Source of the DNA: Halosegnis longus
GTDB lineage: Archaea; Halobacteriota; Halobacteria; Halobacteriales; Haloarculaceae
Assembly: GCF_009663395.1 (NCBI RefSeq)
Contig: NZ_QKNW01000001.1
Coordinates: forward strand, 2,108,001-2,172,000
Reading direction: 5' to 3'
DNA length: 64,000 nucleotides
In this document: piece after piece, positions 33,148-42,663 of the stretch
Position numbering within the stretch: position 1 is the stretch's first letter
How the letters are laid out: each line of letters begins with the position of its first letter
The notes under the pieces: generated by a model
Databases searched by the model: none
What the model was told of the DNA's origin: nothing
The model's input: only the letters and a program-made list of their open reading frames with translations
Program-made: the position numbers and the translations under genes

Positions 33148-33345
33148 TCAGAGGCCGCTCGCGCGGTTTTCGCCCAGCTTCACGCCCAGTATCAGACAGA
33201 TTGCACCGAACACCAGCATGGACGGGCCGACCATCATCAGGATGGTCGACGTCCCCATCGGAATCGGCGCGAGAATCAGGGCGAGCAGCGCCACAACCAC
33301 CAGTCCGATGAACAGTCCGCCAGTCGTCGTCTCGTTGAACTCCAT
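33148..33345 (-). CDS. Small two-helix membrane protein, unknown function
   Basis: A 65-aa protein starting MEFNETTTGG, with helix FIGLVVVALLALILAPI, a short loop, and helix MMVGPSMLVFGAICLILGVKLGENR. Typical of short haloarchaeal integral membrane proteins. It converges with the CysD-like gene. The start is the Met with haloarchaeal composition; the longer reading upstream is Arg-rich and out of character. Confidence 0.6.
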   Translation of the reverse strand: MEFNETTTGGLFIGLVVVALLALILAPIPMGTSTILMMVGPSMLVFGAICLILGVKLGENRASGL

Positions 33346-33389
33346 ACGCGACGATGGGGGCGCTCGGGCAAAAGTCGTTTGCGCGCGGG

Positions 33390-34142
33390 TCACTCCTCGG
33401 TCGGGCGAACGACGTTCGCGAGCGTGACGACGACACCGAAGAGCCACCCCAGCGGCACCGCGATACCGAACCACATGATGACGTACGCGACCCCTTCGAG
33501 GTCGTACGACGCGCGAAGCGTCTCCGCCAGTGCCGGCGGCGCGACGTTATCGAGGAAGTACACCGCGAGGTCGAAGCTCCCCGGGAGCACGGCGTCGGCG
33601 ACCGTCGGCGAGTACAGCGCCGCGACGACCGGCGGGAGAAACAGCGCGGTCATCGCGAACGGGTAGCCGAGCAGGACGGTGACGAATCGCCCGCCGAGCC
33701 TGCGGAAGGCGAGCGCGAGCAGGCTCGCGAACACGGCAGTGACGGAGGCGGCCGCGACGGCGTAAAATCCCTCGGCGGTCGCGCCGAACTGGACGCGGGC
33801 GGCGGCCGTCAGCCCGCCCCACAGGAGCAGCGAGAGCAGCAGTATCCCGACGCCGCCGACCCTTGCGACGCCGCTGTCGAGTCGCGTCGCGTGAAACCGC
33901 ACCGCGAAGCCGGCGAGAACGAAGGGGTAGATGAACGCGACGAGCGGGACGCCGAGCAGCGACCAGAGCCGGTACTTCAGCTTGTCACCCGTCGTCGTCG
34001 GCTGCCACTTGCCGAGCACGGAGTGTTTCCGCCCGCGCTGGCGGGGAAACACGAGCTGCATCCACGACTCGTGGAGCGCGATGATGTCGACCTTCAGCCC
34101 GTGGAGGATGCCCTCGCGCTCGCGGGGTTGCTCGGCTGCCAT
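33390..34142 (-). CDS. Haloarchaeal multi-pass membrane protein, unknown function
   Basis: A 250-aa protein. A soluble N-terminal part of about 60 residues (VDIIALHESWMQLVFPRQRGRKHSVLGKW) is followed by about six hydrophobic helices and a short acidic C-terminus. No transporter or enzyme motif was recognised. It lies between two other minus-strand genes with gaps of 40-45 bp. Start taken at Met 34142; a Met 15 nt further upstream is possible. Confidence 0.65.
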   Translation of the reverse strand: MAAEQPREREGILHGLKVDIIALHESWMQLVFPRQRGRKHSVLGKWQPTTTGDKLKYRLWSLLGVPLVAFIYPFVLAGFAVRFHATRLDSGVARVGGVGILLLSLLLWGGLTAAARVQFGATAEGFYAVAAASVTAVFASLLALAFRRLGGRFVTVLLGYPFAMTALFLPPVVAALYSPTVADAVLPGSFDLAVYFLDNVAPPALAETLRASYDLEGVAYVIMWFGIAVPLGWLFGVVVTLANVVRPTEE

Positions 34143-34182
34143 ACCGGTGTCTCTCACCCGGCGACCGTCAACGTTGCGACCT

Positions 34183-35451
34183 TCAGCCCAGCCGCTCGAT
34201 AGTACCCACGAGCGTGTCGATACCGATGGGGATGGTCTCTTCTTCCACGTCGAACGTCGCGGTGTGGTGACCGCCGGGGTGGGAGGTGCCGATACAGACG
34301 TAGCAGGCGTCGCCGCCGTTGTCCTGGACGTACTGCATCAGGTAGGTCGCGTCCTCGCTGCCCCCGAGGTCGCCGCGGCGGACGAGCGACTCGACGCTAT
34401 CGACGGTGCCGGCGGCCTCGGCGACGAGGTCGACGAGCGACTCGTCGCTGGTCGCGCTCGGCGCGTCACCGACCACGTTCACGTCGACTTCACAGCCGTA
34501 CGCCTGCGCGGACCCTTCGAGCGCGTCCATCGCCCGCTCGTGGACGAACTCCTTCAGCTCGGTCGTCTCGCCGCGCACCTCGATTTCCATCGTCGCCGAC
34601 TCGGGGATGATGTTCGAGGCCGTCCCGCCCTCGACGCGGCCGGCGTTGACGCGGGTCGCGCCGTCGGAGTGGCGCGGAATCCCGTAGAGGCCTTGCACGG
34701 CTGCGGCCATCGCCTGTACGGCGTTGCGTCCTTCCTCGGGCTTCGCGCCGGCGTGGCCCGGATGACCCGTGAACTCGGCGTGGAGCTGCGCGACCGCGAG
34801 GAACCCGTCGATACCCGCGACGACCTCGCCAGTCGGGTAATCGAGCCCGACGTGGAGCGCGAGCATGTGGTCCACGTCGTCGAGGTGGCCGGACTCGGCC
34901 ATCGCCTTCCCGCCGCCGACGACCTCCTCTGCCGGCTGGAACAGAATCTTGAACGTGCCCGCGAAGTCGGACTCCTTCACGCGTTCGAGGATGCCTAACC
35001 CGATCGTCGCGTGGGCGTCGTGGCCGCAGGCGTGCATGTGACCCTCGTTGTCCGAGCGGAACCCCTCCGCGGTCGGCAGATGCTCCGAGCGCTCGGACTC
35101 CTTTTGCGGGAGCGCGTCGATATCGACCCGGAGCGCGACGGTCGGTCCCTCACCTTTCTTGAGAACGGCAACTGCACCGGTGTGGCCACCTTCCGCGGCC
35201 GCCAGTACGTCCTCGCGGGCACCCTTCTTGCGGGCGCGCTCTCGCCACGACTCGATTTCCTCGGCGTCGGGGACGGCCATCCGCGCCTCGCTCTTGAGGG
35301 CGTCGCGGCCGAGATACAGTTCGTCGACGCCGATGCGTTCGAGTTCGTCGACGATGCGGGAGGTGGTGTAGAACTCGCGCCAGGCCGGCTCCGGATACTG
35401 GTGGAGGTCACGCCGGAAGGCGACGAGTGCGTCGCGAGTTGTCAGGCTCAT
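34183..35451 (-). CDS. M20-family metallopeptidase/amidohydrolase (AbgA-like)
   Basis: A 422-aa protein with the M20D hallmark GHMHACGHDAH (Cys and His metal ligands), the EEVVGGGKAM Glu region, the dimerisation-domain His in LALHVGLD, and a C-terminal metal His in SHPGGHH. It probably hydrolyses N-acyl amino acids or p-aminobenzoyl-glutamate-type amides. ATG 35451 is preferred to the TTG at 35463. An insertion after about residue 55 (KSEARMAVPDAEEIESWRE) matches the AbgA-type length. Confidence 0.85.
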   Translation of the reverse strand: MSLTTRDALVAFRRDLHQYPEPAWREFYTTSRIVDELERIGVDELYLGRDALKSEARMAVPDAEEIESWRERARKKGAREDVLAAAEGGHTGAVAVLKKGEGPTVALRVDIDALPQKESERSEHLPTAEGFRSDNEGHMHACGHDAHATIGLGILERVKESDFAGTFKILFQPAEEVVGGGKAMAESGHLDDVDHMLALHVGLDYPTGEVVAGIDGFLAVAQLHAEFTGHPGHAGAKPEEGRNAVQAMAAAVQGLYGIPRHSDGATRVNAGRVEGGTASNIIPESATMEIEVRGETTELKEFVHERAMDALEGSAQAYGCEVDVNVVGDAPSATSDESLVDLVAEAAGTVDSVESLVRRGDLGGSEDATYLMQYVQDNGGDACYVCIGTSHPGGHHTATFDVEEETIPIGIDTLVGTIERLG

Positions 35452-35488
35452 ACCCTCACTCAACGTGCGACCGTCAAAAGTCTCGCCG

Positions 35489-35812
35489 TCAGGTGCCGAC
35501 GCCGCTCCGCTGTTCGACGTTCGCCTCGACGTGGATGCTCTCGGGGTACTCGTCGCCGGCCACCTCGCGGGCGAACTGGTCGTGGTCGTGAATCTCGATG
35601 TCGCGGGTGTAGACGCTGAACTTCCACGGCTCGAACCCGTCGCCCGGCTTGAGTCGCTTGTACTGGGGCGCGGACACCTCCGTCGCGGGGTGGGGGTGTG
35701 GTCCCTTCAGCTGGACGCCCTTGTGGGCGGCGCGCTCCTTGATGTCGTTGACCACGCGGTCCAGCACCTCGCGGTCCCCGCTCTCGAAGGAGAGCTTCGT
35801 GACGAATGGCAT
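35489..35812 (-). CDS. uS10/mL48-like ribosomal-protein-family protein
   Basis: A 107-aa protein (MPFVTKLSFESGDREVLD). The alternating strand-helix pattern, the KGPHPHPATEVSAP loop and the FSVYTRDIEIHDHDQF strand resemble the ribosomal protein S10 fold, but it is not the main S10. It is encoded between the M20 peptidase and trpC, divergent from trpC. A ribosome-associated role is inferred from fold resemblance only. Confidence 0.6.
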   Translation of the reverse strand: MPFVTKLSFESGDREVLDRVVNDIKERAAHKGVQLKGPHPHPATEVSAPQYKRLKPGDGFEPWKFSVYTRDIEIHDHDQFAREVAGDEYPESIHVEANVEQRSGVGT

Positions 35813-35914
35813 ACCCGGTCGTTCGTCGGCACGGGGAAAAACGCGCCGTTCGACCGCTGGCCCCGCGCTGATGGCACAACGCTTTTGCACAGATACACCC
35901 ACTGATGTACATAT

Positions 35915-36673
35915 ATGAACGCCGACGAGATGGCCCCCGAGGTGCGGTCGATCCTCGACGCGGCCCGCGACCGTGGCGGCGGCGACGGGCGCGTGTCCGT
36001 CGACCCGCGCTCGCTCGCGGACGCGTTCGCGAGCGCCGAAGCCGACGGTCGCGTCCCGCTCATCGCGGAGGTCAAGCCCACCAGCCCGACGACGGACGGT
36101 GAACGCCGCGACGACCCAGTCGACCTGGCACGCGAGATGGTTGCCGGCGGCGCTGCCGCCCTCTCGGTGCTCACCGAACCCGACCACTTCGGCGGCTCCG
36201 TCGAGACCCTCGAACGGGTGCGCGCGGCCGTCGACGTGCCCGTCCTCCGGAAGGATTTCCTCCTCGACGAGGCGGCCCTCGACGTGGCCGAAGCCGACGT
36301 GGTACTGCTCATCGCGCGGTTTCTGGGCGACGACCTCGAACCGATGCTCGCCGCGGCCCGCGACCGCGGTTTTCAGGTGCTCGTGGAGACGCACACCCGC
36401 GCGGAACTCGACCGCGCCGTCGCGGCCGGCGCGGAGTTCATCGGCGTCAACAACCGCGACCTCGCGGAACTGGAAGTCGACCTCGCGACCTTCGAGTCCG
36501 TCGCGCCGACGGCCCCCGAGAGCGTCACGCTGATAGCGGAGAGCGGCATACATACGGTAGACGACGTGCGACGGATGCGCACGGCCGGGGCCGACGCCCT
36601 GCTCGTCGGCTCGGCGATCATGGACGGCGACGTCGAGCAGAACACACACCGACTCACACATGCCAGAGACTGA
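35915..36673 (+). CDS. trpC: Indole-3-glycerol-phosphate synthase
   Basis: A 252-aa TIM barrel. It has the catalytic Lys in [15 protein letters not shown], the second Lys in [11 protein letters not shown], Glu/Asn in GVNNRDL and the phosphate-binding Ser/Gly in TLIAESGI and LLVGSAIM. It closes the indole ring from carboxyphenylaminodeoxyribulose phosphate, the penultimate tryptophan stage. First gene of trpCBA, overlapping trpB by 14 nt. A palindromic ATGTACAT directly precedes the ATG and may mark the promoter or an operator. Confidence 0.96.
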   Translation: MNADEMAPEVRSILDAARDRGGGDGRVSVDPRSLADAFASAEADGRVPLIAEVKPTSPTTDGERRDDPVDLAREMVAGGAAALSVLTEPDHFGGSVETLERVRAAVDVPVLRKDFLLDEAALDVAEADVVLLIARFLGDDLEPMLAAARDRGFQVLVETHTRAELDRAVAAGAEFIGVNNRDLAELEVDLATFESVAPTAPESVTLIAESGIHTVDDVRRMRTAGADALLVGSAIMDGDVEQNTHRLTHARD

Positions 36674-37940
36674 CACAACGTTCGGCGACTACGGCGGCCA
36701 GTACGTCCCCGAGGCACTGATGCCCGCGATAGAGGAGTTGACCGACGCCTACGAGCGGTACGTCCTCAACAACGAGGACGGCTTCATGGACGAGTTCCGT
36801 GAACGCATCCGCGACTTCGGCGGCCGGCCGACCCCGCTCCAGCGCGCGGACAACCTTTCTGAACGCTACGACCGCGACATCTACCTCAAGCGCGAGGACC
36901 TGCTCCACGGCGGCGCGCACAAGCTGAACAACGCGCTCGGCCAGGTGTTGCTTGCGAAGTACATGGGCAAAGAGCGCATCATCGCCGAGACGGGCGCGGG
37001 CCAACACGGCACCGCGACCGCGATGGCCGCCGCCCACCTCGATATGCCCTGCGAGATTTACATGGGTCGCCGGGACGTGAACCGCCAGCGACCCAACGTG
37101 TTCCGCATGCGCATCAACGGTGCCGAGGTCAACCCCGTCGACACCGGCCGCGGTACCCTGAAGGAGGCGATTTCCGAGACCATGCGCGACTGGGCCACGA
37201 CCGTCGAGAACACCCACTACGTCATCGGCTCCATCGTCGGTCCGGCACCGTTCCCCGCGATGGTGCGTGACTTCCACCGGATCATCTCCGAGGAGACGCG
37301 CCGGCAGACCCGCGAGCAGTACGGTCGGCTTCCGGATTCGGTCGTCGCCTGCGCCGGCGGCGGCTCGAACACGATGGGCATCTTCGCCGACTTCACCAGC
37401 GACTCCCCCTTCTCGACGGCCCCCGACTCGAACACCGACGCCGACGATGACGTGTCGCTGTTCGCCGTCGAGGCGGGCGGCTCCTCGCTCGACGTGGACG
37501 AGGAACGCGGCGTCGCGCCCAACTCGGCCTCGCTCTCGACGGGGAGTGAGGGCGTCCTCCACGGTGCCCGCACCAAGCTCCTCCAGAACAGCGACGGCCA
37601 AATCATGGAGTCTCACTCCGTCTCCTCCGGACTCGACTACGCGGGCGTCGGTCCCGAACTCGCGAAGCTCGTCGACGACGAGCGCGTCACGCCGGTGAAC
37701 GTCGACGACGACGCCGCGCTGGAGGCGTTCCACCGCCTCTCACAGGAGGAAGGGATCATCCCGGCCCTCGAAACGGCTCACGCGCTCGCCTTCCTCGAAA
37801 CCGAAACCGACGCCGACCTCGGTGAGTTCGTCGTCGTGAACGTCTCCGGTCGCGGCGACAAGGACCTCGAAGCCGCGCTGGAAGAAACCGCACAACGCGA
37901 CATTCCGAACGCGCCGGCGATGGAGGTCTTCGATGAGTAA
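36660..37940 (+). CDS. trpB: Tryptophan synthase beta subunit
   Basis: A 426-aa PLP enzyme with the Schiff-base Lys88 in [14 protein letters not shown] and the phosphate loop [13 protein letters not shown]. The [11 protein letters not shown] region is intact. A short acidic haloarchaeal insertion lies around residues 255-262 ([10 protein letters not shown]). It condenses indole with serine. It overlaps trpC and trpA (8 nt), so the three are coupled. It is the TrpB1 type expected to pair with TrpA. Confidence 0.97.
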   Translation: MPETDTTFGDYGGQYVPEALMPAIEELTDAYERYVLNNEDGFMDEFRERIRDFGGRPTPLQRADNLSERYDRDIYLKREDLLHGGAHKLNNALGQVLLAKYMGKERIIAETGAGQHGTATAMAAAHLDMPCEIYMGRRDVNRQRPNVFRMRINGAEVNPVDTGRGTLKEAISETMRDWATTVENTHYVIGSIVGPAPFPAMVRDFHRIISEETRRQTREQYGRLPDSVVACAGGGSNTMGIFADFTSDSPFSTAPDSNTDADDDVSLFAVEAGGSSLDVDEERGVAPNSASLSTGSEGVLHGARTKLLQNSDGQIMESHSVSSGLDYAGVGPELAKLVDDERVTPVNVDDDAALEAFHRLSQEEGIIPALETAHALAFLETETDADLGEFVVVNVSGRGDKDLEAALEETAQRDIPNAPAMEVFDE

Positions 37941-38748
37941 TCCGGCCATCGACGCCGCCTTCGCCGACGAACCGGCCTTCATCCCGTATCTCGCCGCCGG
38001 CGACCCCAGCTACGACGCCTCGCTCGAATACGTCGAGGCGTTGGCCCGCGGCGGGGCCGACATCATCGAACTCGGCTTGCCGTTCTCGGAGCCGATTGCC
38101 GAGGGGTCGACCATCCAGAACGCCATCGTTCGCTCCCTGCAGGGCGGGATGACGGTCGGCCGCTACTTCGAGTTCGTCACCGACCTCGACGTCGACGTGC
38201 CGGTCGTCTGCATGACCTACTACAATCTCATTTACCAGTACGGCGACGAACCGGGCCCGGAGCCGTTCGTCCGGAAGGCGAAGTCCGTGGGCATCGACGG
38301 GTTCGTCGTTCCCGACCTCCCCGCCGAGGAGGCCGACCCGCTGCGCGAGGCGTGTGACGAACACGGTCTCGACCTGGTGTTCATCGTCGCACCAACGACG
38401 GACGACGAGCGACTCGACCGGCTCGTCTCGCTGTCCTCCGGGTATCTGTACGTGCAGGCGCGACTCGGCGTCACCGGGGCGCGCGACGACGTGAGCAGCG
38501 AAACCACGTCGAGTCTCGACCGACTCGCCGCGTACGACATTCCCAAGGCGGTCGGCTTCGGTATCAAGACCGGCGAGCACGCACGCGACATAATTGCCGG
38601 TGGCGCTGACGGGATTATCGTCGGCAGCGCACTGGTGGATATCATCGCCGAGGGGACGGAGGCGGACGCCCCGACCGAGGAGACGGCGGCCGAACTCGAA
38701 TCGCTCTGTGAAGAACTGAAGGCGGGCGCGCTGGAGGGCGCACAGTAG
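37933..38748 (+). CDS. trpA: Tryptophan synthase alpha subunit
   Basis: A 271-aa TIM barrel. It has the catalytic Glu47 in [11 protein letters not shown] and the phosphate-binding GFGIKT...[12 protein letters not shown]. The residue equivalent to bacterial alpha-Asp60 appears to be Glu ([11 protein letters not shown], Glu57) instead of Asp. It splits indole-glycerol phosphate and passes indole to TrpB. The following aldolase gene starts 5 nt after its stop, so the operon extends into shikimate synthesis. Confidence 0.95.
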   Translation: MSNPAIDAAFADEPAFIPYLAAGDPSYDASLEYVEALARGGADIIELGLPFSEPIAEGSTIQNAIVRSLQGGMTVGRYFEFVTDLDVDVPVVCMTYYNLIYQYGDEPGPEPFVRKAKSVGIDGFVVPDLPAEEADPLREACDEHGLDLVFIVAPTTDDERLDRLVSLSSGYLYVQARLGVTGARDDVSSETTSSLDRLAAYDIPKAVGFGIKTGEHARDIIAGGADGIIVGSALVDIIAEGTEADAPTEETAAELESLCEELKAGALEGAQ

Positions 38749-38752
38749 ACAC

Positions 38753-39538
38753 ATGCACACAGGACTCAACGCACGACTCGACCGGATTCGCACCGACGGT
38801 AACTACTTCATCGTCCCGATGGACCACGGCATCACGATGGGTGCCGTCACCGGCCTGAAGGACATCGAATCGACGATCGACGGCGTCACCCGCGGCGGTG
38901 CAGACGCCGTCCTCACCCAGAAGGGAATCGCCCCGCGCGTCCACCCGAACAAAAACGAGAAGGGGTACATCATCCACCTGAACGCCTCCACGACCATCGG
39001 GCCGGACGAGGACGACAAGCGGATGTCAGGCACGGTTGAGGAGGCCGTTCGTGCCGGCGCGGACGCCGTCTCGCTCCACATCAACGTCGGCTCCCAGTAC
39101 GAGCCGAAGCAGCTGGAGGACCTCGCACGGGTGACCGACGAGGCGACGCGGCTCGGCATTCCCGTCCTCGCGATGGCGTACGCCCGCGGCGAGGGTATCG
39201 ACAGCACGGACCCCGAATCCCTCGGTCACGCCGTCCGCTTCGCCGAGGAACTGGGCGCGGATGTCGTCAAGACGGGCTACTCCGGCGACCCCGACAGCTT
39301 CGAGCACGTCGTCGAGTCGACGCGCCTGCCGGTCGTCATCGCCGGCGGCTCGAAGGGGACGAACCGCGAGACCATCGAGGCCGTCCGCGGGACGATGGAC
39401 GCCGGCGGCGCGGGCGTCTCGATGGGTCGCTCCATCTTCCAACACGACGACCCCGAGGCTATCGCCACCGCCGTCAGCGCCGTCGTCCACGACGACGCCA
39501 CCACCGACGAGGCGCTCGACCGCGCCGACCTCGCGTAG
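38753..39538 (+). CDS. 2-amino-3,7-dideoxy-D-threo-hept-6-ulosonate synthase (archaeal shikimate entry)
   Basis: A 261-aa class I fructose-bisphosphate aldolase homologue. MDHGITMG near the N-terminus, a Schiff-base Lys in DVVKTGYSGD and the phosphate-binding GGSKG and GRSIFQ motifs match the archaeal ADH synthase. That enzyme condenses 6-deoxy-5-ketofructose 1-phosphate with aspartate semialdehyde, replacing DAHP synthase. It follows trpA by 4 nt, linking pathway entry with the tryptophan branch. A true FBP aldolase is the main alternative, but the pathway context favours this call. Confidence 0.88.
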   Translation: MHTGLNARLDRIRTDGNYFIVPMDHGITMGAVTGLKDIESTIDGVTRGGADAVLTQKGIAPRVHPNKNEKGYIIHLNASTTIGPDEDDKRMSGTVEEAVRAGADAVSLHINVGSQYEPKQLEDLARVTDEATRLGIPVLAMAYARGEGIDSTDPESLGHAVRFAEELGADVVKTGYSGDPDSFEHVVESTRLPVVIAGGSKGTNRETIEAVRGTMDAGGAGVSMGRSIFQHDDPEAIATAVSAVVHDDATTDEALDRADLA

Positions 39539-39569
39539 TTTTACACCGTCTCGTCTTGTCGCCGTCGCC

Positions 39570-40358
39570 ATGGGCACAGTCAGTTACGACTTCGACGGCG
39601 AGACGGTCGTCGTAACCGGCGGCGCGAGCGGCATCGGACGGGCGGCCGCGGTCGCCTTCGCCGGTGCCGGCGCGTCGGTCGTCGTCGCGGACATTCGCGA
39701 GGAGCCGAAAGACCGGGACGCGACGACGCCGACACACGACCTCATCACCGATACCGGCGGCGAGGCGACCTTCGTCGAGACGGACGTGTCGACTCCGGAC
39801 GACGTACGCGACGCCGTCGAGCGAGCGCGCGAGTACGGCGGCGTCGACGTGATGGTGAACAACGCTGGGGTGAACCGCCACGGACACCCGACCGACCTCG
39901 ACGCGGCGGACCTCGATGCGATGTACGAGGTGAACGTCCGGGGCGTCCACCTCGGCACGCAGATCGCGGCCGAAGACATGCTCGACCGCGACGCTCCCGG
40001 CTGCATCGTCAACACCGCCTCCATCTCATCGAACGACGCCCAACACGGGCAGGTCGGCTACGACGCTACCAAGGGAGCGATTCGGATGCACACCCGGACC
40101 GCGGCGCTCGACCTCGCCGACGACGGCATCCGGGTCAACGCCGTCGCACCGGGCCAGATTGCGACGGAGTTCTCCGAGGGGTGGACCGAGGAGGCGGAGA
40201 CCGGCGCGCGCGAAGACGACCTCCTGAAGCCCGTCCCGCTTGGCCGGGCCGGCCATCCCGAAGACGTCGCGCCGGCGTTTCTCTGGCTAGCGAGTGAGGC
40301 TGCCGGGTACGTCACCGGCGAACTGCTCCACGTCGACGGCGGCTGGCAGGTCTCGTAG
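39570..40358 (+). CDS. Short-chain dehydrogenase/reductase
   Basis: A 262-aa classical SDR. It has the coenzyme loop TGGASGIGRAAA, VNNAGVNRHG, catalytic Ser in NTASISSND, Tyr-x3-Lys in GYDATKGAI, and the C-terminal VTGELLHVDGGWQ typical of 3-oxoacyl/alcohol-type SDRs. A TTTTAC element (about 39540-39545) lies about 27 nt before ATG 39570, so it has its own promoter and is not simply part of the trp operon. The Asp in VVADIR favours NAD(H). Substrate unknown. Confidence 0.88.
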   Translation: MGTVSYDFDGETVVVTGGASGIGRAAAVAFAGAGASVVVADIREEPKDRDATTPTHDLITDTGGEATFVETDVSTPDDVRDAVERAREYGGVDVMVNNAGVNRHGHPTDLDAADLDAMYEVNVRGVHLGTQIAAEDMLDRDAPGCIVNTASISSNDAQHGQVGYDATKGAIRMHTRTAALDLADDGIRVNAVAPGQIATEFSEGWTEEAETGAREDDLLKPVPLGRAGHPEDVAPAFLWLASEAAGYVTGELLHVDGGWQVS

Positions 40359-40359
40359 C

Positions 40360-40809
40360 TCACAGGTGGAAGGGGTTCTCCGAGCGCACGAGCATCACGT
40401 CGTAGCCGCGGTCGGCGGTGACGCCGCCGGCGACACTCGATAAGGACGTGACCATCGTCCCGGCGTTCTCGCTGCCGATGAAGACGACGCTCGCGTCTGC
40501 ATCCTTGGCGACGCGTCGGAGGCGCGCGGCAATCGTCCCGGCGGGCGCGTGGCGGTCGACGTACTCGAACCGGACGGTGGCCTCGGGCGCGAGGTGGTGG
40601 ACGCGCTCGGTGACTCGGGTCTCGATCGTCTCGCGGTCGAACGACTCTCCCGGCCGCAACCAATCTCTGTCGCGGGCGTACGCTGTGTTTCCCTGCGGGA
40701 GCACCGTCACCGCGAGCAGCTCGGCGTCGAAGCCGGTAGAGAACATCACCGCGCGCAACAGCGCCGCTTCCGACAGCGGCGACCCGTCGAACGGAACGAA
40801 CAGCACCAT
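40360..40809 (-). CDS. Universal stress protein (UspA family)
   Basis: A 149-aa alpha/beta protein beginning LFVPFDGSPLSEAAL, with the later VVFIGSENAGTM that corresponds to the ATP-binding G-x2-G-x9-G region, although the glycine spacing is not canonical. UspA proteins bind ATP and act in stress tolerance. Single-domain, cytoplasmic. It converges with the SDR, their ends one base apart. Confidence 0.8.
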   Translation of the reverse strand: MVLFVPFDGSPLSEAALLRAVMFSTGFDAELLAVTVLPQGNTAYARDRDWLRPGESFDRETIETRVTERVHHLAPEATVRFEYVDRHAPAGTIAARLRRVAKDADASVVFIGSENAGTMVTSLSSVAGGVTADRGYDVMLVRSENPFHL

Positions 40810-40840
40810 ACCCGTGGTACGCGCGACCGGTAATTAGCGG

Positions 40841-41530
40841 TTACTCAAGCAGCCGCGTGAGGTCCGAGAGCGACTCCAGCGTGTGGTCCGGCGTGTGGGT
40901 GTCTGCCCGCTTGCCGCGGTCGCCCTCGCGGGGGTACCACGCCGTCTGGAGACCAGCGCCGCCGGCACCGGCTACGTCGTGGTGGAGCGAGTTCCCGACG
41001 TAGAGCGTCTCGGTCGGGTCGGCGTTCAGGTCGGTGAGCGCGCGGTCGAACGGCTCGCGGGCCGGCTTGGGCGGCGTCTCCGCGCCGGCGTACACGGTCG
41101 TGTCGAACGCCGACTGCAGGTCGAGCGCGCGGAGCTTCTGTCGTTGCACCTCGGGCCCGCCGTTCGTGATGAGCCCGACCGGGCCGAGCGCGCGGGCCGC
41201 ATCGAGTGCGGCCTCCGCGCCGGGACGAAAGCGCACGTCAGTGTGGTCGGTCGCAGCCTCGTACGTCCGGGCGAGCGTCTCGGCTGACTCCGTCGGCCCG
41301 CCGTGGCGCTTTGCCGCCGCCCGGAACAGATACGTCAGGAACTGGTGGTCGTCGTCCGCGTCGGGCGTCTCCGAGGCCAGCGCCCACAGTTCGTCACTGG
41401 AGCAGAAGCGACCGACGCCGGCCCGACGAAACGCCGTGTTCAGGGTCTCGTCGCCGTCTTGCCGATACTCGATGAGGGTGTCGTCTAAGTCGAAACACAC
41501 CGTCTCGACCGACGACCGCGAGAGAGTCAT
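40841..41530 (-). CDS. HAD-superfamily hydrolase
   Basis: A 229-aa protein with HAD motif I CFDLDDTLIEY (nucleophile Asp), motif II Thr/Ser in GLITNG, motif III Lys in PPKPAREPF and motif IV TLYVGNSLHHDV. It has a helical C1 cap, like phosphoglycolate phosphatase/YjjG-type enzymes. It is probably a small-molecule phosphatase. ATG 41530; longer readings upstream lose composition. It is divergent from the methyltransferase. Confidence 0.86.
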   Translation of the reverse strand: MTLSRSSVETVCFDLDDTLIEYRQDGDETLNTAFRRAGVGRFCSSDELWALASETPDADDDHQFLTYLFRAAAKRHGGPTESAETLARTYEAATDHTDVRFRPGAEAALDAARALGPVGLITNGGPEVQRQKLRALDLQSAFDTTVYAGAETPPKPAREPFDRALTDLNADPTETLYVGNSLHHDVAGAGGAGLQTAWYPREGDRGKRADTHTPDHTLESLSDLTRLLE

Positions 41531-41609
41531 ACAACAGGTGACAGCTACCCGGACAAAAGCCGTTCGGCTGTGCGATTCAGACCGCAAGACCCGTAAGCGC
41601 GACCCTCTC

Positions 41610-42620
41610 GTGGAGAGTGTGGAGACGAGCCACGAGGTGCGAGTCGGCGACGCACGCGACCTCTCGGTGGGGAGTGTCGACCTCGTGGTCACCTCGCCGC
41701 CGTACCCGATGGTGGAGATGTGGGACGACAGCTTCACCGCACAAGACCCCGCTATCGGGGCGGCACTCGACGCCGCAGACGGCGACCGTGCCTTCCAGCT
41801 GATGCACGACGTGCTCGACGACGTGTGGGCGCGACTCGCCGACGCCGTGAGCGACGGCGGTATCGTCGCAATCAACGTCGGCGACGCCACCCGCAACACG
41901 GGTGAGTTCCAGCAGTACCCCAACGCCGCGGAAATCACCAGCCGGATGCGGAGCCACGGGTTCAGCACGCTCCCCGATATCCTCTGGCGCAAGCCGACCA
42001 ACGCACAAAACAAGTTCATGGGCAGCGGGATGCTACCGACGAACGCCTACCCGACGCTCGAACACGAGCACATCCTCCTGTTTCGCAACGGGGGGCCCCG
42101 GGAGTTCCCACCCAGCGACGAGACGCGCTACGAGTCGGCGTACTTCTGGGACGAGCGGAACACGTGGTTTTCGGACGCGTGGGAGATTCGCGGCCGTCGC
42201 CAGACCCTCTCCGACGGCGGCCGCGACCGGTCGGGCGCGTTCCCGTTCGAGGTGCCCTACCGGCTCGTCTCGATGTTCTCCGTCTACGGCGACACGGTGC
42301 TCGACCCCTTCTGGGGGACCGGCACTACGTCGCTTGCAGCACTCGTCGCGGGCCGCAACTCCGTCGGCTACGAGCGCGACGGCTCGCTCCTCTCGGCCTT
42401 CGAGCAGGCAGTCACAGAGGCCCCGACCCTTTCGAGTGAGGTCGTCGGCGAGCGACTCGACAGCCAGCACGCCTTCGCCGCCGACCACCCCACCAGCTAC
42501 GAGGCCGACCACTACGACTTCGGCGTGAAGACGCGCCGCGAGCGCCGGATTCGCCTCTACGAGGTCGCGGACGTGAGCCGCGACGGTCGGACGTGGCACG
42601 CGACGTACGACCCCGTCTGA
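41610..42620 (+). CDS. Orphan site-specific DNA methyltransferase (N4-cytosine/N6-adenine, beta-class order)
   Basis: A 336-aa protein with motif IV TSPPYPMVEMWD (residues 28-39) placed before the SAM-binding FxGxG-type motif DPFWGTGTTS (about 232). This is the beta-class order. A second GTG at 41619 is an alternative start. No restriction endonuclease is adjacent. Haloarchaea typically carry an orphan CTAG methyltransferase (Zim), and CTAG is very rare in this window, so that is the favoured but unproven specificity. The C-terminal 60 residues are basic and could contact DNA. Confidence 0.82.
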   Translation: MESVETSHEVRVGDARDLSVGSVDLVVTSPPYPMVEMWDDSFTAQDPAIGAALDAADGDRAFQLMHDVLDDVWARLADAVSDGGIVAINVGDATRNTGEFQQYPNAAEITSRMRSHGFSTLPDILWRKPTNAQNKFMGSGMLPTNAYPTLEHEHILLFRNGGPREFPPSDETRYESAYFWDERNTWFSDAWEIRGRRQTLSDGGRDRSGAFPFEVPYRLVSMFSVYGDTVLDPFWGTGTTSLAALVAGRNSVGYERDGSLLSAFEQAVTEAPTLSSEVVGERLDSQHAFAADHPTSYEADHYDFGVKTRRERRIRLYEVADVSRDGRTWHATYDPV

Positions 42621-42663
42621 GCCGTGTCGTCGGGGTTTTCATCCCACCGCGCAACCTTCGGGT

